Assembly: GCA_025351675.1 (NCBI GenBank)
Contig: JANXVK010000018.1
Coordinates: 1-6,021, forward strand
DNA: 6,021 bases
Direction: 5' to 3'
Source of the DNA: Rhizobacter sp.
GTDB taxonomy: Bacteria; Pseudomonadota; Gammaproteobacteria; Burkholderiales; Burkholderiaceae_C
The translations under genes and the position numbers were made by a program. Of the stretch, positions 1 to 6,021 are shown in pieces. Under the pieces are notes generated by a model that saw only the letters and a list, made by a program, of their open reading frames with translations, did no database searches and was not told the origin of the DNA. Each line of letters starts with the position of its first letter. Position 1 is the first letter of the stretch.

Positions 1-1389
1 AACGGCGCCGGCAAGTCGACATTGATCAAGATCCTCGCCGGCGTCCACGCGCCAACTTCCGGCAGCCTGTTGTTCCGCGGCGAGGCCATCGATGCGCGAG
101 CGATGCATGGCCGGATTGCATTCGTTCATCAAGACCTGGGCCTTGTCGACTGGATGACAGTCGCCGAAAACATCGCACTGGCTACGAAATTCAGCAAGAA
201 GTACGGGTTAATCGCTTGGCGCAAGGTCCGGGCACATGCGAGTGAAGCATTGGCGGTCGTTGGAGGAGATATCGACCCGGATCAACGCGTGTCGTCGCTA
301 TCGCGGGCCGAGCGATCGCTCGTTGCCATTGCCCGCGGCCTGTCGCGTCGCGCCGACCTGCTGGTGCTGGATGAGCCGACTGCGAGCCTGCCTGAAAGCG
401 AAGTGCAGCAATTGCACCAAGTGCTTCGCAAGCTGAGGGGGCAAGGCGTCGCAATGATCTACGTGTCGCATCGTCTCGACGAAGTGTTCGCTTTGTCGGA
501 TCGCATCGTGGTGTTGCGCGACGGCAGCCGTGTCGCGGACCAGCTTACCTCCGCCACAAAGCCCGCCGAGCTCATCCGCCATATCGTCGGCAGGGAGCCC
601 GACTCCGTGTTTGTCCGACCGCCCACAACCCCGGACGCGGCGGTCGCGTTGTCCGTGCGGAGGTTGTGGACCGATGAGGCCGGGCCGCTCAGCTTCGACG
701 TACGACGCGGCGAGATTTTGGGCCTCGTCGGATTGCGCGGCGCGGGCCATGACAACGTGGGCAAGGCGTTGTTCGGCGACGCTCCGAAGTCCGGCATGGT
801 TTTGCTGGACGGCCGCCAAGTGGACCTGTCAACGCCGAGCGCGGCGTTGCGCAGTGGTATCTGCCTTGTCGCGGGCGATCGCTACGGCGAATCAATTGCG
901 CCGGGCTTGAGCATCCGCGAGAACCTTTTCCTCAACCCGAAGGCGACTGGCCGCACCGGTCTGTCTTGGCGTTCATCATCGAGCGAAGCCGACGAAGCGA
1001 TGGAGCTCGGTCGGCGTGTGACGCTCAGGCCCAACGATCCAAACGCTTTGATCGAAACGCTGTCCGGCGGCAACCAACAAAAAGTCGTCATCGCGCGTTG
1101 GTTGCGCATCGGCGCACAGGTGCTGATTCTCGAAGATCCCACCGCCGGAGTGGATATCGGCGCCAAGGCAGAAATTTACCGATTGCTCGGTGACGCCGTT
1201 CGAACCGGTATGGCCGTCATCCTGATCTCCTCAGACTTCGAAGAGGCCGCACAGATCTGCCATCGCGCCTTGGTTTTTCACAGCGGCACCATCGCCCGCG
1301 AACTGAGGCTTGACGAGCTGAGCGTTTCCGAACTGCTGCATTGCGCGTCGCTGGACTACGGCGTTGCGTCATCGGCCCCTATTCATTGA
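1..1389 (+). CDS. Sugar ABC transporter ATP-binding protein, RbsA/MglA type, two NBDs (5' truncated)
   Basis: This is the energising subunit of a CUT2-type sugar importer, acting on the cytoplasmic face of the inner membrane. The reading frame is open from base 1, where it enters the first Walker A motif (NGAGKST, visible residues 1-7). About 35-40 N-terminal residues are missing, judged from the usual length of about 500; 462 are visible. NBD1 has a Q-loop Gln near residue 44, a divergent signature LSRAE (100-104), Walker B LLVLDE (120-125) and the H-loop His157. NBD2 has a degenerate P-loop (GLRGAGHDN, 244-252, without GKS/T), a canonical LSGGNQQ signature (354-360) and a Walker B reading LILEDPT in place of the usual LILDEPT. 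A degenerate second P-loop is normal in this family. An initiator at TTG 22 would remove Walker A, so the gene is cut by the window edge and does not start there. The permease gene follows after 13 bp. The family call is secure; the substrate is unknown. Confidence 0.96.
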   Translation, partial: NGAGKSTLIKILAGVHAPTSGSLLFRGEAIDARAMHGRIAFVHQDLGLVDWMTVAENIALATKFSKKYGLIAWRKVRAHASEALAVVGGDIDPDQRVSSLSRAERSLVAIARGLSRRADLLVLDEPTASLPESEVQQLHQVLRKLRGQGVAMIYVSHRLDEVFALSDRIVVLRDGSRVADQLTSATKPAELIRHIVGREPDSVFVRPPTTPDAAVALSVRRLWTDEAGPLSFDVRRGEILGLVGLRGAGHDNVGKALFGDAPKSGMVLLDGRQVDLSTPSAALRSGICLVAGDRYGESIAPGLSIRENLFLNPKATGRTGLSWRSSSSEADEAMELGRRVTLRPNDPNALIETLSGGNQQKVVIARWLRIGAQVLILEDPTAGVDIGAKAEIYRLLGDAVRTGMAVILISSDFEEAAQICHRALVFHSGTIARELRLDELSVSELLHCASLDYGVASSAPIH

Positions 1390-1392
1390 ACT

Positions 1393-1396
1393 AGGT
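1393..1396 (+). promoter_or_regulatory. Ribosome binding site of the permease gene
   Basis: AGGT lies 6 nt before the ATG at 1403, in the 13-bp gap after the ATPase stop codon. It supports that ATG over the in-frame TTG at 1364, which would overlap the ATPase gene by 26 bases and add 13 residues unlike a permease N-terminus. Confidence 0.55.
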
Positions 1397-1402
1397 CGCA
1401 CT

Positions 1403-2473
1403 ATGCAATCACTTAAATCCAATGCGCTCGAGCCGACACGCCGCGAGTTGGCGGCCCTAACGCCGTTGTCGCGGTTCGCAAGGATGCTTCCCGTCTTCGG
1501 CCTGCCCATCCTGACCTTCCTGCTCATCCTCGTGTTTTCGGTGACGCTGCCGGACACTTTTCCAACGCTGTTGAACGCGCGCTCGATCACAGGCGACAAA
1601 TCGATCATCGCCATCCTTGCACTCGCTGCCATGATTCCGATGGCGACCGGCCGCATCGACCTGACAGTCGGCTACGGCATTGTGATGTGGCACATCCTGG
1701 CCATCAGCCTGCAGACAACCTACGGTCTCGACTGGCACATTGCCGTGCTGGTGGTCCTCTTGCTCGGAGGGTTGCTCGGCCTGATCAACGGACTGCTGGT
1801 CGAGATTGCACAGATCGATTCGTTCATTGCAACGCTTGGCACGGGCACGGTGCTGTATGCCCTAGCCATGTGGCATACCGGAGGGAGGCAAATGCTCGGC
1901 GCGCTGCCTGGTCCGTTTACTTCGATCTTCTCCACGTCGCTATTCGGGCTGCCGATCGCAACGACCTATGTATTCGTCATCGCCGTCGTGCTGTGGATTG
2001 CTGCCGACTACTTGCCGATTGGCCGCTACTTTTATGCGATCGGGGCTAATCCACGCGCAGCAGCGCTCAACGGCATTCCGACCCGCCGATACGTGATCCT
2101 GGCATTTGTCAGTTCAGGCGTACTCACTGGCTTCGCCGGCGTTGTGCTCGCTGCAAAGCTACGTATCGGGCAGGCCAGTGTCGGTCTCGACTACCTATTG
2201 CCTGCGCTCGTCGGAGCCTTTCTTGGCTCTACCACCATCAAGCCCGGCCGCGTGAACGTCTGGGGCACTGTATTCGGAGTGGCGATCCTCGCCGTTGGCA
2301 TCTCGGGCATTCAGCAGCTGGGGGGTGACTTCTACGTTGAGCCGCTGTTCAACGGCGCAACCCTACTGGTAGCGATCGGAATTGCCGGATACACGCAGCG
2401 CCGCCGTCGCAGCCCACGTACAGCAGCGGTTGTTGCCGCGCCGGTGGCGCAGCAGACCGCAAAGGACGGCTAG
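1403..2473 (+). CDS. Sugar ABC transporter permease, RbsC/AraH type (BPD_transp_2)
   Basis: This is the inner-membrane channel subunit of the CUT2 importer, 356 residues, expected to work as a homodimer with the double ATPase. Hydrophobic segments lie at roughly 31-49, 66-82, 87-104, 112-133, 140-157, 185-201, 229-251, 262-277, 284-303 and 313-330, matching the family's many-helix plan. The segment GRIDLTVG (83-90) corresponds to the family hallmark GGIDLSVG. The cytoplasmic coupling region GRYFYAIGANPRAAALNGI (207-225) corresponds to the conserved G-N-AA-GI loop. The C-terminus carries a basic stretch (RRRR at 333-336) and a short Ala/Gln-rich tail that would be cytoplasmic. The start at 1403 is chosen because AGGT precedes it and it does not overlap the ATPase gene. 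Only one permease gene is present between the ATPase and the binding protein. Family certain; substrate not deducible. Confidence 0.95.
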   Translation: MQSLKSNALEPTRRELAALTPLSRFARMLPVFGLPILTFLLILVFSVTLPDTFPTLLNARSITGDKSIIAILALAAMIPMATGRIDLTVGYGIVMWHILAISLQTTYGLDWHIAVLVVLLLGGLLGLINGLLVEIAQIDSFIATLGTGTVLYALAMWHTGGRQMLGALPGPFTSIFSTSLFGLPIATTYVFVIAVVLWIAADYLPIGRYFYAIGANPRAAALNGIPTRRYVILAFVSSGVLTGFAGVVLAAKLRIGQASVGLDYLLPALVGAFLGSTTIKPGRVNVWGTVFGVAILAVGISGIQQLGGDFYVEPLFNGATLLVAIGIAGYTQRRRRSPRTAAVVAAPVAQQTAKDG

Positions 2474-2531
2474 CCCGACAGCATCGATCACTTCTGCCCC
2501 CATTTCTCTATCCCTATCCAAAGCAAAACCC

Positions 2532-2536
2532 GGAGA
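2532..2536 (+). promoter_or_regulatory. Ribosome binding site of the substrate-binding protein gene
   Basis: GGAGA lies 4 nt upstream of the ATG at 2541. It fixes the start at the beginning of a typical signal peptide. The frame is open upstream to 2382, but that stretch overlaps the permease gene and does not look like protein of this family. Confidence 0.65.
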
Positions 2537-2540
2537 CATC

Positions 2541-2609
2541 ATGAAACGCATCTCGACCCTCTCTACTGCAGCAATTCTGCTGGCAGGTTTTTCGGCCAGC
2601 ATCCACGCA
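2541..2609 (+). other. Sec signal peptide of the binding protein
   Basis: Residues 1-23 show a basic N-region (Lys2, Arg3), a hydrophobic core (AAILLAGF, 10-17) and an A-x-A-like end (IHA before ADD). There is no lipobox cysteine, so the product should be soluble in the periplasm and not a lipoprotein. The exact cleavage site could also be one residue later. Confidence 0.8.
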
Positions 2610-3644
2610 GCCGACGACGTCGCCGCTCAGGCGAAGGCGTATACCGCGCAGGCGACGCGCACAAGCCTGCCGTGGTCAGGCCCCACGACGGGCCCTGCGG
2701 CTCAGCAAGGTAAATCCATCGTATTCGTTTCGGCGGATCAACGAGACAGTGGTCCGCGCGGCGTGTCGGAGGCTGTACAGCAGGCGGCAAAGACCATTGG
2801 ATGGACCTATCGGATGATCGATGGACAGGGCTCGATCTCGGGTCGTTCAGCCGCATTGAATCAAGCCATCGCGCTCAAGCCCAATGGCATCGTGCTCGGA
2901 AGCGTAGATGCCAAAGAGCAGGCGGTGTTGATCCAACAAGCTGCATCGAGCGGCATCAAGATTGTCGGGTGGCATTCATCTGCGAAGCCAGGGGCGGCGC
3001 CCCAGCAAGGCATTTTTACAAACCTCACCACCGATCCGCTGGATGTCGCCAAGGCAGCGGTGATGTACGTGATCGCCGAGTCGAATGGCAAGGCCGGCGT
3101 GGTCATTCTCACTGACTCCACCTACGAGGTCGCTACGGCCAAATCCGATGCGATGGCCGCTCTGGTCAAGCAATGCGCGGGATGCCAATTGCTCAAGATT
3201 GAAGACACACCACTTTCGGACACTCCTGCGCGCATCCCGCAGCTCGCCGCGACCATGCTGCAGCGTTACGGAGCCAAATGGACATGGACGCTCACGATCA
3301 ACGACATGCCCTTCGATTTCATGGCGCCGACTCTGCAGCAGGCCGGCTACAAGGGCACGGGTCCGCTTTTGGGTGTGTCAGCCGGCAATGGCAGCGAGTC
3401 AGCATTCCAACGCATCCGAAACAACGACTATCAGGTCGCAACGGTCGCGGAGCCTGTCTCGCAGCAAGGCTGGCAAGCAGTCGATGAACTGAATCGCGCG
3501 TTTGCGGGTGTACCGGAAACTAGCTACACATCGCCAGTGCATCTCGTGACGAAGGCCAACATCAGCACGGAGGGTGGCAAGAACAACGTCTACGACCCCG
3601 ACAACGGCTACCGCGACATGTACCGTCAAATCTGGAAGAAGTAA
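2541..3644 (+). CDS. Periplasmic sugar-binding protein of the ABC importer (type I PBP, Peripla_BP_4-like)
   Basis: This 367-residue protein should capture the substrate in the periplasm and deliver it to the permease. It starts with a Sec signal peptide (MKR, a hydrophobic stretch to about residue 18, then SIHA-AD with likely cleavage after Ala23). The mature part follows the type I binding-protein pattern: first beta strand and loop at KSIVFVSADQRDSGPRGVSEAV (split around 58-79), a second strand at WTYRMIDGQGS (88-98), NQAIALKPNGIVLGSVDA (107-124) and GIKIVGWHSS (138-147). A hinge-like return follows at GKAGVVILTDSTYEVA (183-198), then TWTLTINDMPFDFM (248-261) and a C-terminal lobe to 367. 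A Cys pair (C212, C215) could form a disulfide after export. The gene lies 67 bp after the permease gene and ends in tandem stops, TAA then TAG at 3645. The role is clear from fold and context; the ligand is unknown, since binding residues vary between family members. Confidence 0.93.
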   Translation: MKRISTLSTAAILLAGFSASIHAADDVAAQAKAYTAQATRTSLPWSGPTTGPAAQQGKSIVFVSADQRDSGPRGVSEAVQQAAKTIGWTYRMIDGQGSISGRSAALNQAIALKPNGIVLGSVDAKEQAVLIQQAASSGIKIVGWHSSAKPGAAPQQGIFTNLTTDPLDVAKAAVMYVIAESNGKAGVVILTDSTYEVATAKSDAMAALVKQCAGCQLLKIEDTPLSDTPARIPQLAATMLQRYGAKWTWTLTINDMPFDFMAPTLQQAGYKGTGPLLGVSAGNGSESAFQRIRNNDYQVATVAEPVSQQGWQAVDELNRAFAGVPETSYTSPVHLVTKANISTEGGKNNVYDPDNGYRDMYRQIWKK

Positions 3645-3706
3645 TAGTATTTTTCCTGCGGACGTCATTGGGACCATGCACATTCCGATGACGCAATTGA
3701 TTTATC

Positions 3707-3710
3707 GGAG
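3707..3710 (+). promoter_or_regulatory. Ribosome binding site of the LVIVD-repeat gene
   Basis: GGAG lies 10 nt before the ATG at 3721. Two earlier in-frame ATGs (3676 and 3688) have no good Shine-Dalgarno sequence, so 3721 is preferred. The spacing is at the long end of normal, which keeps some doubt. Confidence 0.5.
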
Positions 3711-3720
3711 ATCCCCGTAT

Positions 3721-4986
3721 ATGACAAAGACCGCAACAACGACTCCTGACTTTGCGCACAACATGCGACTGGTTGGCCACAGCGACCAAGGCGGCCGTTC
3801 GGACGGCGTGCAACTGATGGTCCACCGGGGCTACGCCTATATCGGGCATATGTTCTCGAAGGGCTTCAGCGTCGTCGATGTTCGTGACCCGCGCAACCCC
3901 AAGGCGGTTGCATACCAAGCGGCACCGCCGAATACGTGGAATATCCATCTTCAGACGCATGATGATCTCCTGCTTGTGATCAACGCCAAGGACATGTTCG
4001 CAGCGGATGAGTTCCAAGACGAGCGTGAGTACTATCAAGGTGCACTCGGGCAGAAGGTTGGCACCGCGCAGGCTACCGGCGGTCCGAGAAGCTGGCGGGC
4101 AGGCCTCGTTGTCTACGACATTTCGAAAGCTGACAGCCCGCGCGAGATTGGCTTCATGCCCATCGAAGGCGGGGGCGTTCATCGGGTCTGGTACGTAGGC
4201 GGTCGTTGGGCCTATGCGTCCGCACTGATCGATGGTTTTTCCGACTACATGTTTATCACAATCGACATGTCGGATCCAACGCAGCCGCGCGAGGCAGGCA
4301 GATTCTGGCTGCCTGGAATGAATGTTGCGGGCGGTGAAACACCCTCGTGGGACGCTTCCCGGCGCTATGGCTTGCATCATCCCATCGTCCACGGCGACAT
4401 TGCCTATTGCGCGTGGCGCGATGCCGGCCTTGTCGTTCTTGACGTTGCGGATCGCTCCAAACCAGGATTGCTCGCGCACCGGAACTGGTCCCCTCCATTT
4501 GGCGGCGGCACGCACAACTGTCTGCCCTTGCCAGATCGCGACTTGCTGGTCGTGCTGGACGAGGCCGTGTTGGATCATCAGGAAGATGGCGAAAAGCTGA
4601 TATGGATGTTCGACGTGCGCGAGCCGTCCAATCCGGTCAGTATTTCGACTATTCCGAGCCCTCGTGATTCGGACTACAAGAGCAAGTCGGGTCATTTCGG
4701 ACCGCACAACCTGCACGAGAACCGGCCGGGAAGTTTCGTGAGCTCGGATTTGATCTTCGCGACCTACCAGAATGCCGGCGTGCGAGTGTTCGACATCCGC
4801 AACCCGTTTCAGCCGGCTGAAGTGGGCGCATTCGTTCCGCCTCAACCCGAACGCTTGATGGACCTGCGTCCGAACCGCGCGAATGTGATCCAGTCATGCG
4901 ACGTGTTCGTGGACGTTAACGGACTGATCTATGTGACCGACTACAACGGTGGTCTTTACATTCTTGAATTCGACGGACTGCGATAG
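3721..4986 (+). CDS. LVIVD-repeat beta-propeller protein, function unknown
   Basis: This 421-residue protein is built of repeats of the LVIVD type (Pfam LVIVD family), each ending in a G-[LVF]-x-[VI]-[VFY]-D-[VI]-x-x-x-x-x-P pattern. Copies can be read at about 48-60 (GFSVVDVRDPRNP), 128-140 (GLVVYDISKADSP), 177-189 (MFITIDMSDPTQP), 236-248 (GLVVLDVADRSKP), 293-305 (LIWMFDVREPSNP) and 353-365 (GVRVFDIRNPFQP). A last half copy, GLYILEFDG, lies at 411-419. Together these suggest a seven-bladed propeller. A histidine recurs before the inner strand of several blades (H76, H154, H220, H265, H329). No signal peptide or membrane segment is seen, so a cytoplasmic location is inferred, unlike many secreted LVIVD proteins. 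It sits 76 bp after the binding-protein gene and 62 bp before a reductase gene, which suggests a role in metabolism of the imported compound, for example as an isomerase, lactonase-like or metal-dependent enzyme. No catalytic activity can be assigned. In-frame starts at 3676 and 3688 are alternatives. Confidence 0.9.
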   Translation: MTKTATTTPDFAHNMRLVGHSDQGGRSDGVQLMVHRGYAYIGHMFSKGFSVVDVRDPRNPKAVAYQAAPPNTWNIHLQTHDDLLLVINAKDMFAADEFQDEREYYQGALGQKVGTAQATGGPRSWRAGLVVYDISKADSPREIGFMPIEGGGVHRVWYVGGRWAYASALIDGFSDYMFITIDMSDPTQPREAGRFWLPGMNVAGGETPSWDASRRYGLHHPIVHGDIAYCAWRDAGLVVLDVADRSKPGLLAHRNWSPPFGGGTHNCLPLPDRDLLVVLDEAVLDHQEDGEKLIWMFDVREPSNPVSISTIPSPRDSDYKSKSGHFGPHNLHENRPGSFVSSDLIFATYQNAGVRVFDIRNPFQPAEVGAFVPPQPERLMDLRPNRANVIQSCDVFVDVNGLIYVTDYNGGLYILEFDGLR

Positions 4987-5048
4987 ACCGCCACGGCGCT
5001 TGAGTGTCGCGCGCGGGCTGCAGCGCCTGCAACATGAACGAACACCAG

Positions 5049-6021
5049 ATGAACAACAAACACGTACTCATCGCTGGCGCCGCCGGCGTGGTTGGATTGG
5101 CCGCCCTAGAAGCCTTTGAAAGAGCAGGATGGTCTGTCACCACCCTCGGTCGGGGCGCGCGCGGCCCTGGAAATGGCGTGCATCTCAAGGCCGACCTGCT
5201 GGAGCCGGCGAGTCTAGTCGCGCACGCATCCGTCCTTGGCAGCATCACGCACCTCTTCTACGCCGCGCTTATACCCGATGCCGATCCAGGAGTGGAGGCC
5301 GAGACGAACGCAGCGATGCTGGAGAACGTTGTGGCCGCGCTGCGTCATGCTGATGCGTCACTCGAACGAATCACTTTCATTCAAGGTGGCAAAGTTTACG
5401 GCGCCCACCTCGGCGTCTACAAGACGCCAGCGCGTGAGGATGACAGTCGGCATTTCCCGCCCAACCTGTATTTCCGCCATGAAGACTATTGCCGCTCGCT
5501 GGAGTCGGAGGGTGTGAGGTGGACAGCTCTACGTCCCGATATCGTCATCGGACATTCGCTGGGTTCGGCTATGAATCTTGGCAACCTGATCGGCTTGTAC
5601 GGCATGCTGTGCCGGGAAACTAAGACGGCCATGCAATTTCCTGGATCCGATTTAGCTTATCGTAATGTCCTGGTCAACGTGACCAGCGCAGAGGTGCTGG
5701 GCGAAGCCGCATTGTGGTCGGCGCAATCGCACGCCGATGGAGCTTTCAATATTACCAACGGCGATGTATTCAGGTGGTCACACGTATGGCCTCAACTTGC
5801 TGCGTGGTTTGGTCTAGAAATTGGGGAGCCGCAGTCCATCTCGCTAGATCAGCGCTTGGCTTCCATGGCAAAAAACTGGACCGCAATTGCGCAGCGCGCG
5901 TGCTTGGCGGAGGCAGACTCGACGCGCATCGCGAAAGGAGCATTCGGCGACTTCATTTTTCATGTGGAAACCGACGCGATTTTCGACGTCACGAAGGCGC
6001 GGCAAGCCGGCTTTCGGGGCA
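5049..6021 (+). CDS. NAD(P)H-dependent SDR, PRISE (progesterone 5-beta-reductase/iridoid synthase)-like (3' truncated)
   Basis: This is an extended/atypical short-chain dehydrogenase; 324 residues are visible and about 30 are probably missing. The N-terminal Rossmann strand KHVLIAGAAGVVG carries GxxGxxG (G10, G13, G16). Arg35 after the second strand (TLGRG) favours NADPH over NADH. PRISE-type motifs follow in order: GGKVYGAHLG (113-122), PPNLYFRHEDY (137-147), WTALRPDIVIGHS (158-170) with SAMN (173-176), and FNITNGDVFRW (233-243). The catalytic pair of plant progesterone 5-beta-reductase (Lys147 and Tyr179 of the Digitalis enzyme, from memory) appears kept as Lys115 in GGKVYG and Tyr141 in NLYF. 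The family reduces C=C bonds of enones by 1,4-hydride addition. The usual SDR YxxxK is absent, as expected for PRISE. The start at 5049 puts the Rossmann strand at the usual distance; ATG 5034 (five residues longer) and GTG 5004 are in-frame alternatives, and none has a clear ribosome site. Residual alternative: a general NAD-dependent epimerase/dehydratase annotation. Confidence 0.9.
   Translation, partial: MNNKHVLIAGAAGVVGLAALEAFERAGWSVTTLGRGARGPGNGVHLKADLLEPASLVAHASVLGSITHLFYAALIPDADPGVEAETNAAMLENVVAALRHADASLERITFIQGGKVYGAHLGVYKTPAREDDSRHFPPNLYFRHEDYCRSLESEGVRWTALRPDIVIGHSLGSAMNLGNLIGLYGMLCRETKTAMQFPGSDLAYRNVLVNVTSAEVLGEAALWSAQSHADGAFNITNGDVFRWSHVWPQLAAWFGLEIGEPQSISLDQRLASMAKNWTAIAQRACLAEADSTRIAKGAFGDFIFHVETDAIFDVTKARQAGFRG

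Noticed and set aside
298..819. Minus-strand open frame of 173 codons opposite the ATPase gene
   Set aside because: It lies wholly within conserved ATPase coding sequence on the + strand and has no recognisable domain.
2382..2540. Upstream in-frame extension of the binding-protein gene
   Set aside because: It would overlap the permease gene by 92 bases and bury the signal peptide inside the protein. ATG 2541 has a Shine-Dalgarno sequence and a standard signal peptide.
3645..3656. T-rich stretch TAGTATTTTTCC after the binding-protein stop, considered as a terminator or a -10 box
   Set aside because: No stable GC-rich hairpin precedes the T run, and no -35-like hexamer sits at the right distance from TAGTAT.
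3562..4845. Long open frame on the minus strand (427 codons) opposite the LVIVD gene
   Set aside because: Its translation shows no recognisable domain and is rich in Arg, His and Val in the way of antisense frames in GC-rich genes. The + strand frame has clear LVIVD repeats over the same bases.
4995..5027. Inverted repeat GGCGCT...AGCGCC between the LVIVD and reductase genes, considered as a terminator
   Set aside because: The stem is only 6 bp with a 21-nt loop and no T run follows, so it is not convincing as an intrinsic terminator.
5129..5517. Two + strand open frames (5129-5353 and 5236-5517) inside the reductase region
   Set aside because: Both are out-of-frame shadows. The PRISE-like frame runs uninterrupted from 5004 to the window end with ordered family motifs.

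Overview
The window is about 6 kb of gene-dense, moderately GC-rich DNA (roughly 60% GC by eye) carrying five genes, all on the + strand and close together. Protein style, GC-rich codon use and gene content suggest a proteobacterium, most likely a Burkholderiales member (Burkholderia/Paraburkholderia/Cupriavidus type). The taxonomic call is an inference from general resemblance, not from a marker gene. Both ends cut through genes.

Layout: (1) 1-1389, a 5'-truncated tandem-NBD sugar ABC ATPase of the RbsA/MglA/XylG type. (2) 1403-2473, its RbsC-type permease. (3) 2541-3644, a periplasmic sugar-binding-type (Peripla_BP_4-like) protein with a signal peptide. (4) 3721-4986, a cytoplasmic LVIVD-repeat beta-propeller protein in which about seven blades can be counted. 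(5) 5049 to the window end, a 3'-truncated NAD(P)H-binding SDR that resembles the plant progesterone 5-beta-reductase/iridoid synthase (PRISE) family.

The intergenic gaps are 13, 67, 76 and 62 bp. None holds a convincing terminator or sigma-70 promoter, so the five genes are probably one operon whose promoter lies upstream of the window. The first three genes form a complete CUT2-type importer: binding protein, one permease gene expected to act as a dimer, and a double ATPase. The last two look like catabolic or modifying proteins for the imported compound.

The most interesting part is the pairing of a CUT2 importer with a PRISE-like enone reductase and a signal-less LVIVD propeller that has a histidine at the same place in five of its blades. 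This could be an uptake and reduction route for a polyol, a sugar derivative or a plant-derived glycoside. The substrate cannot be read from the sequence. No RNA gene, mobile element, CRISPR array or long repeat was seen, and no intergenic gap exceeds 76 bp.
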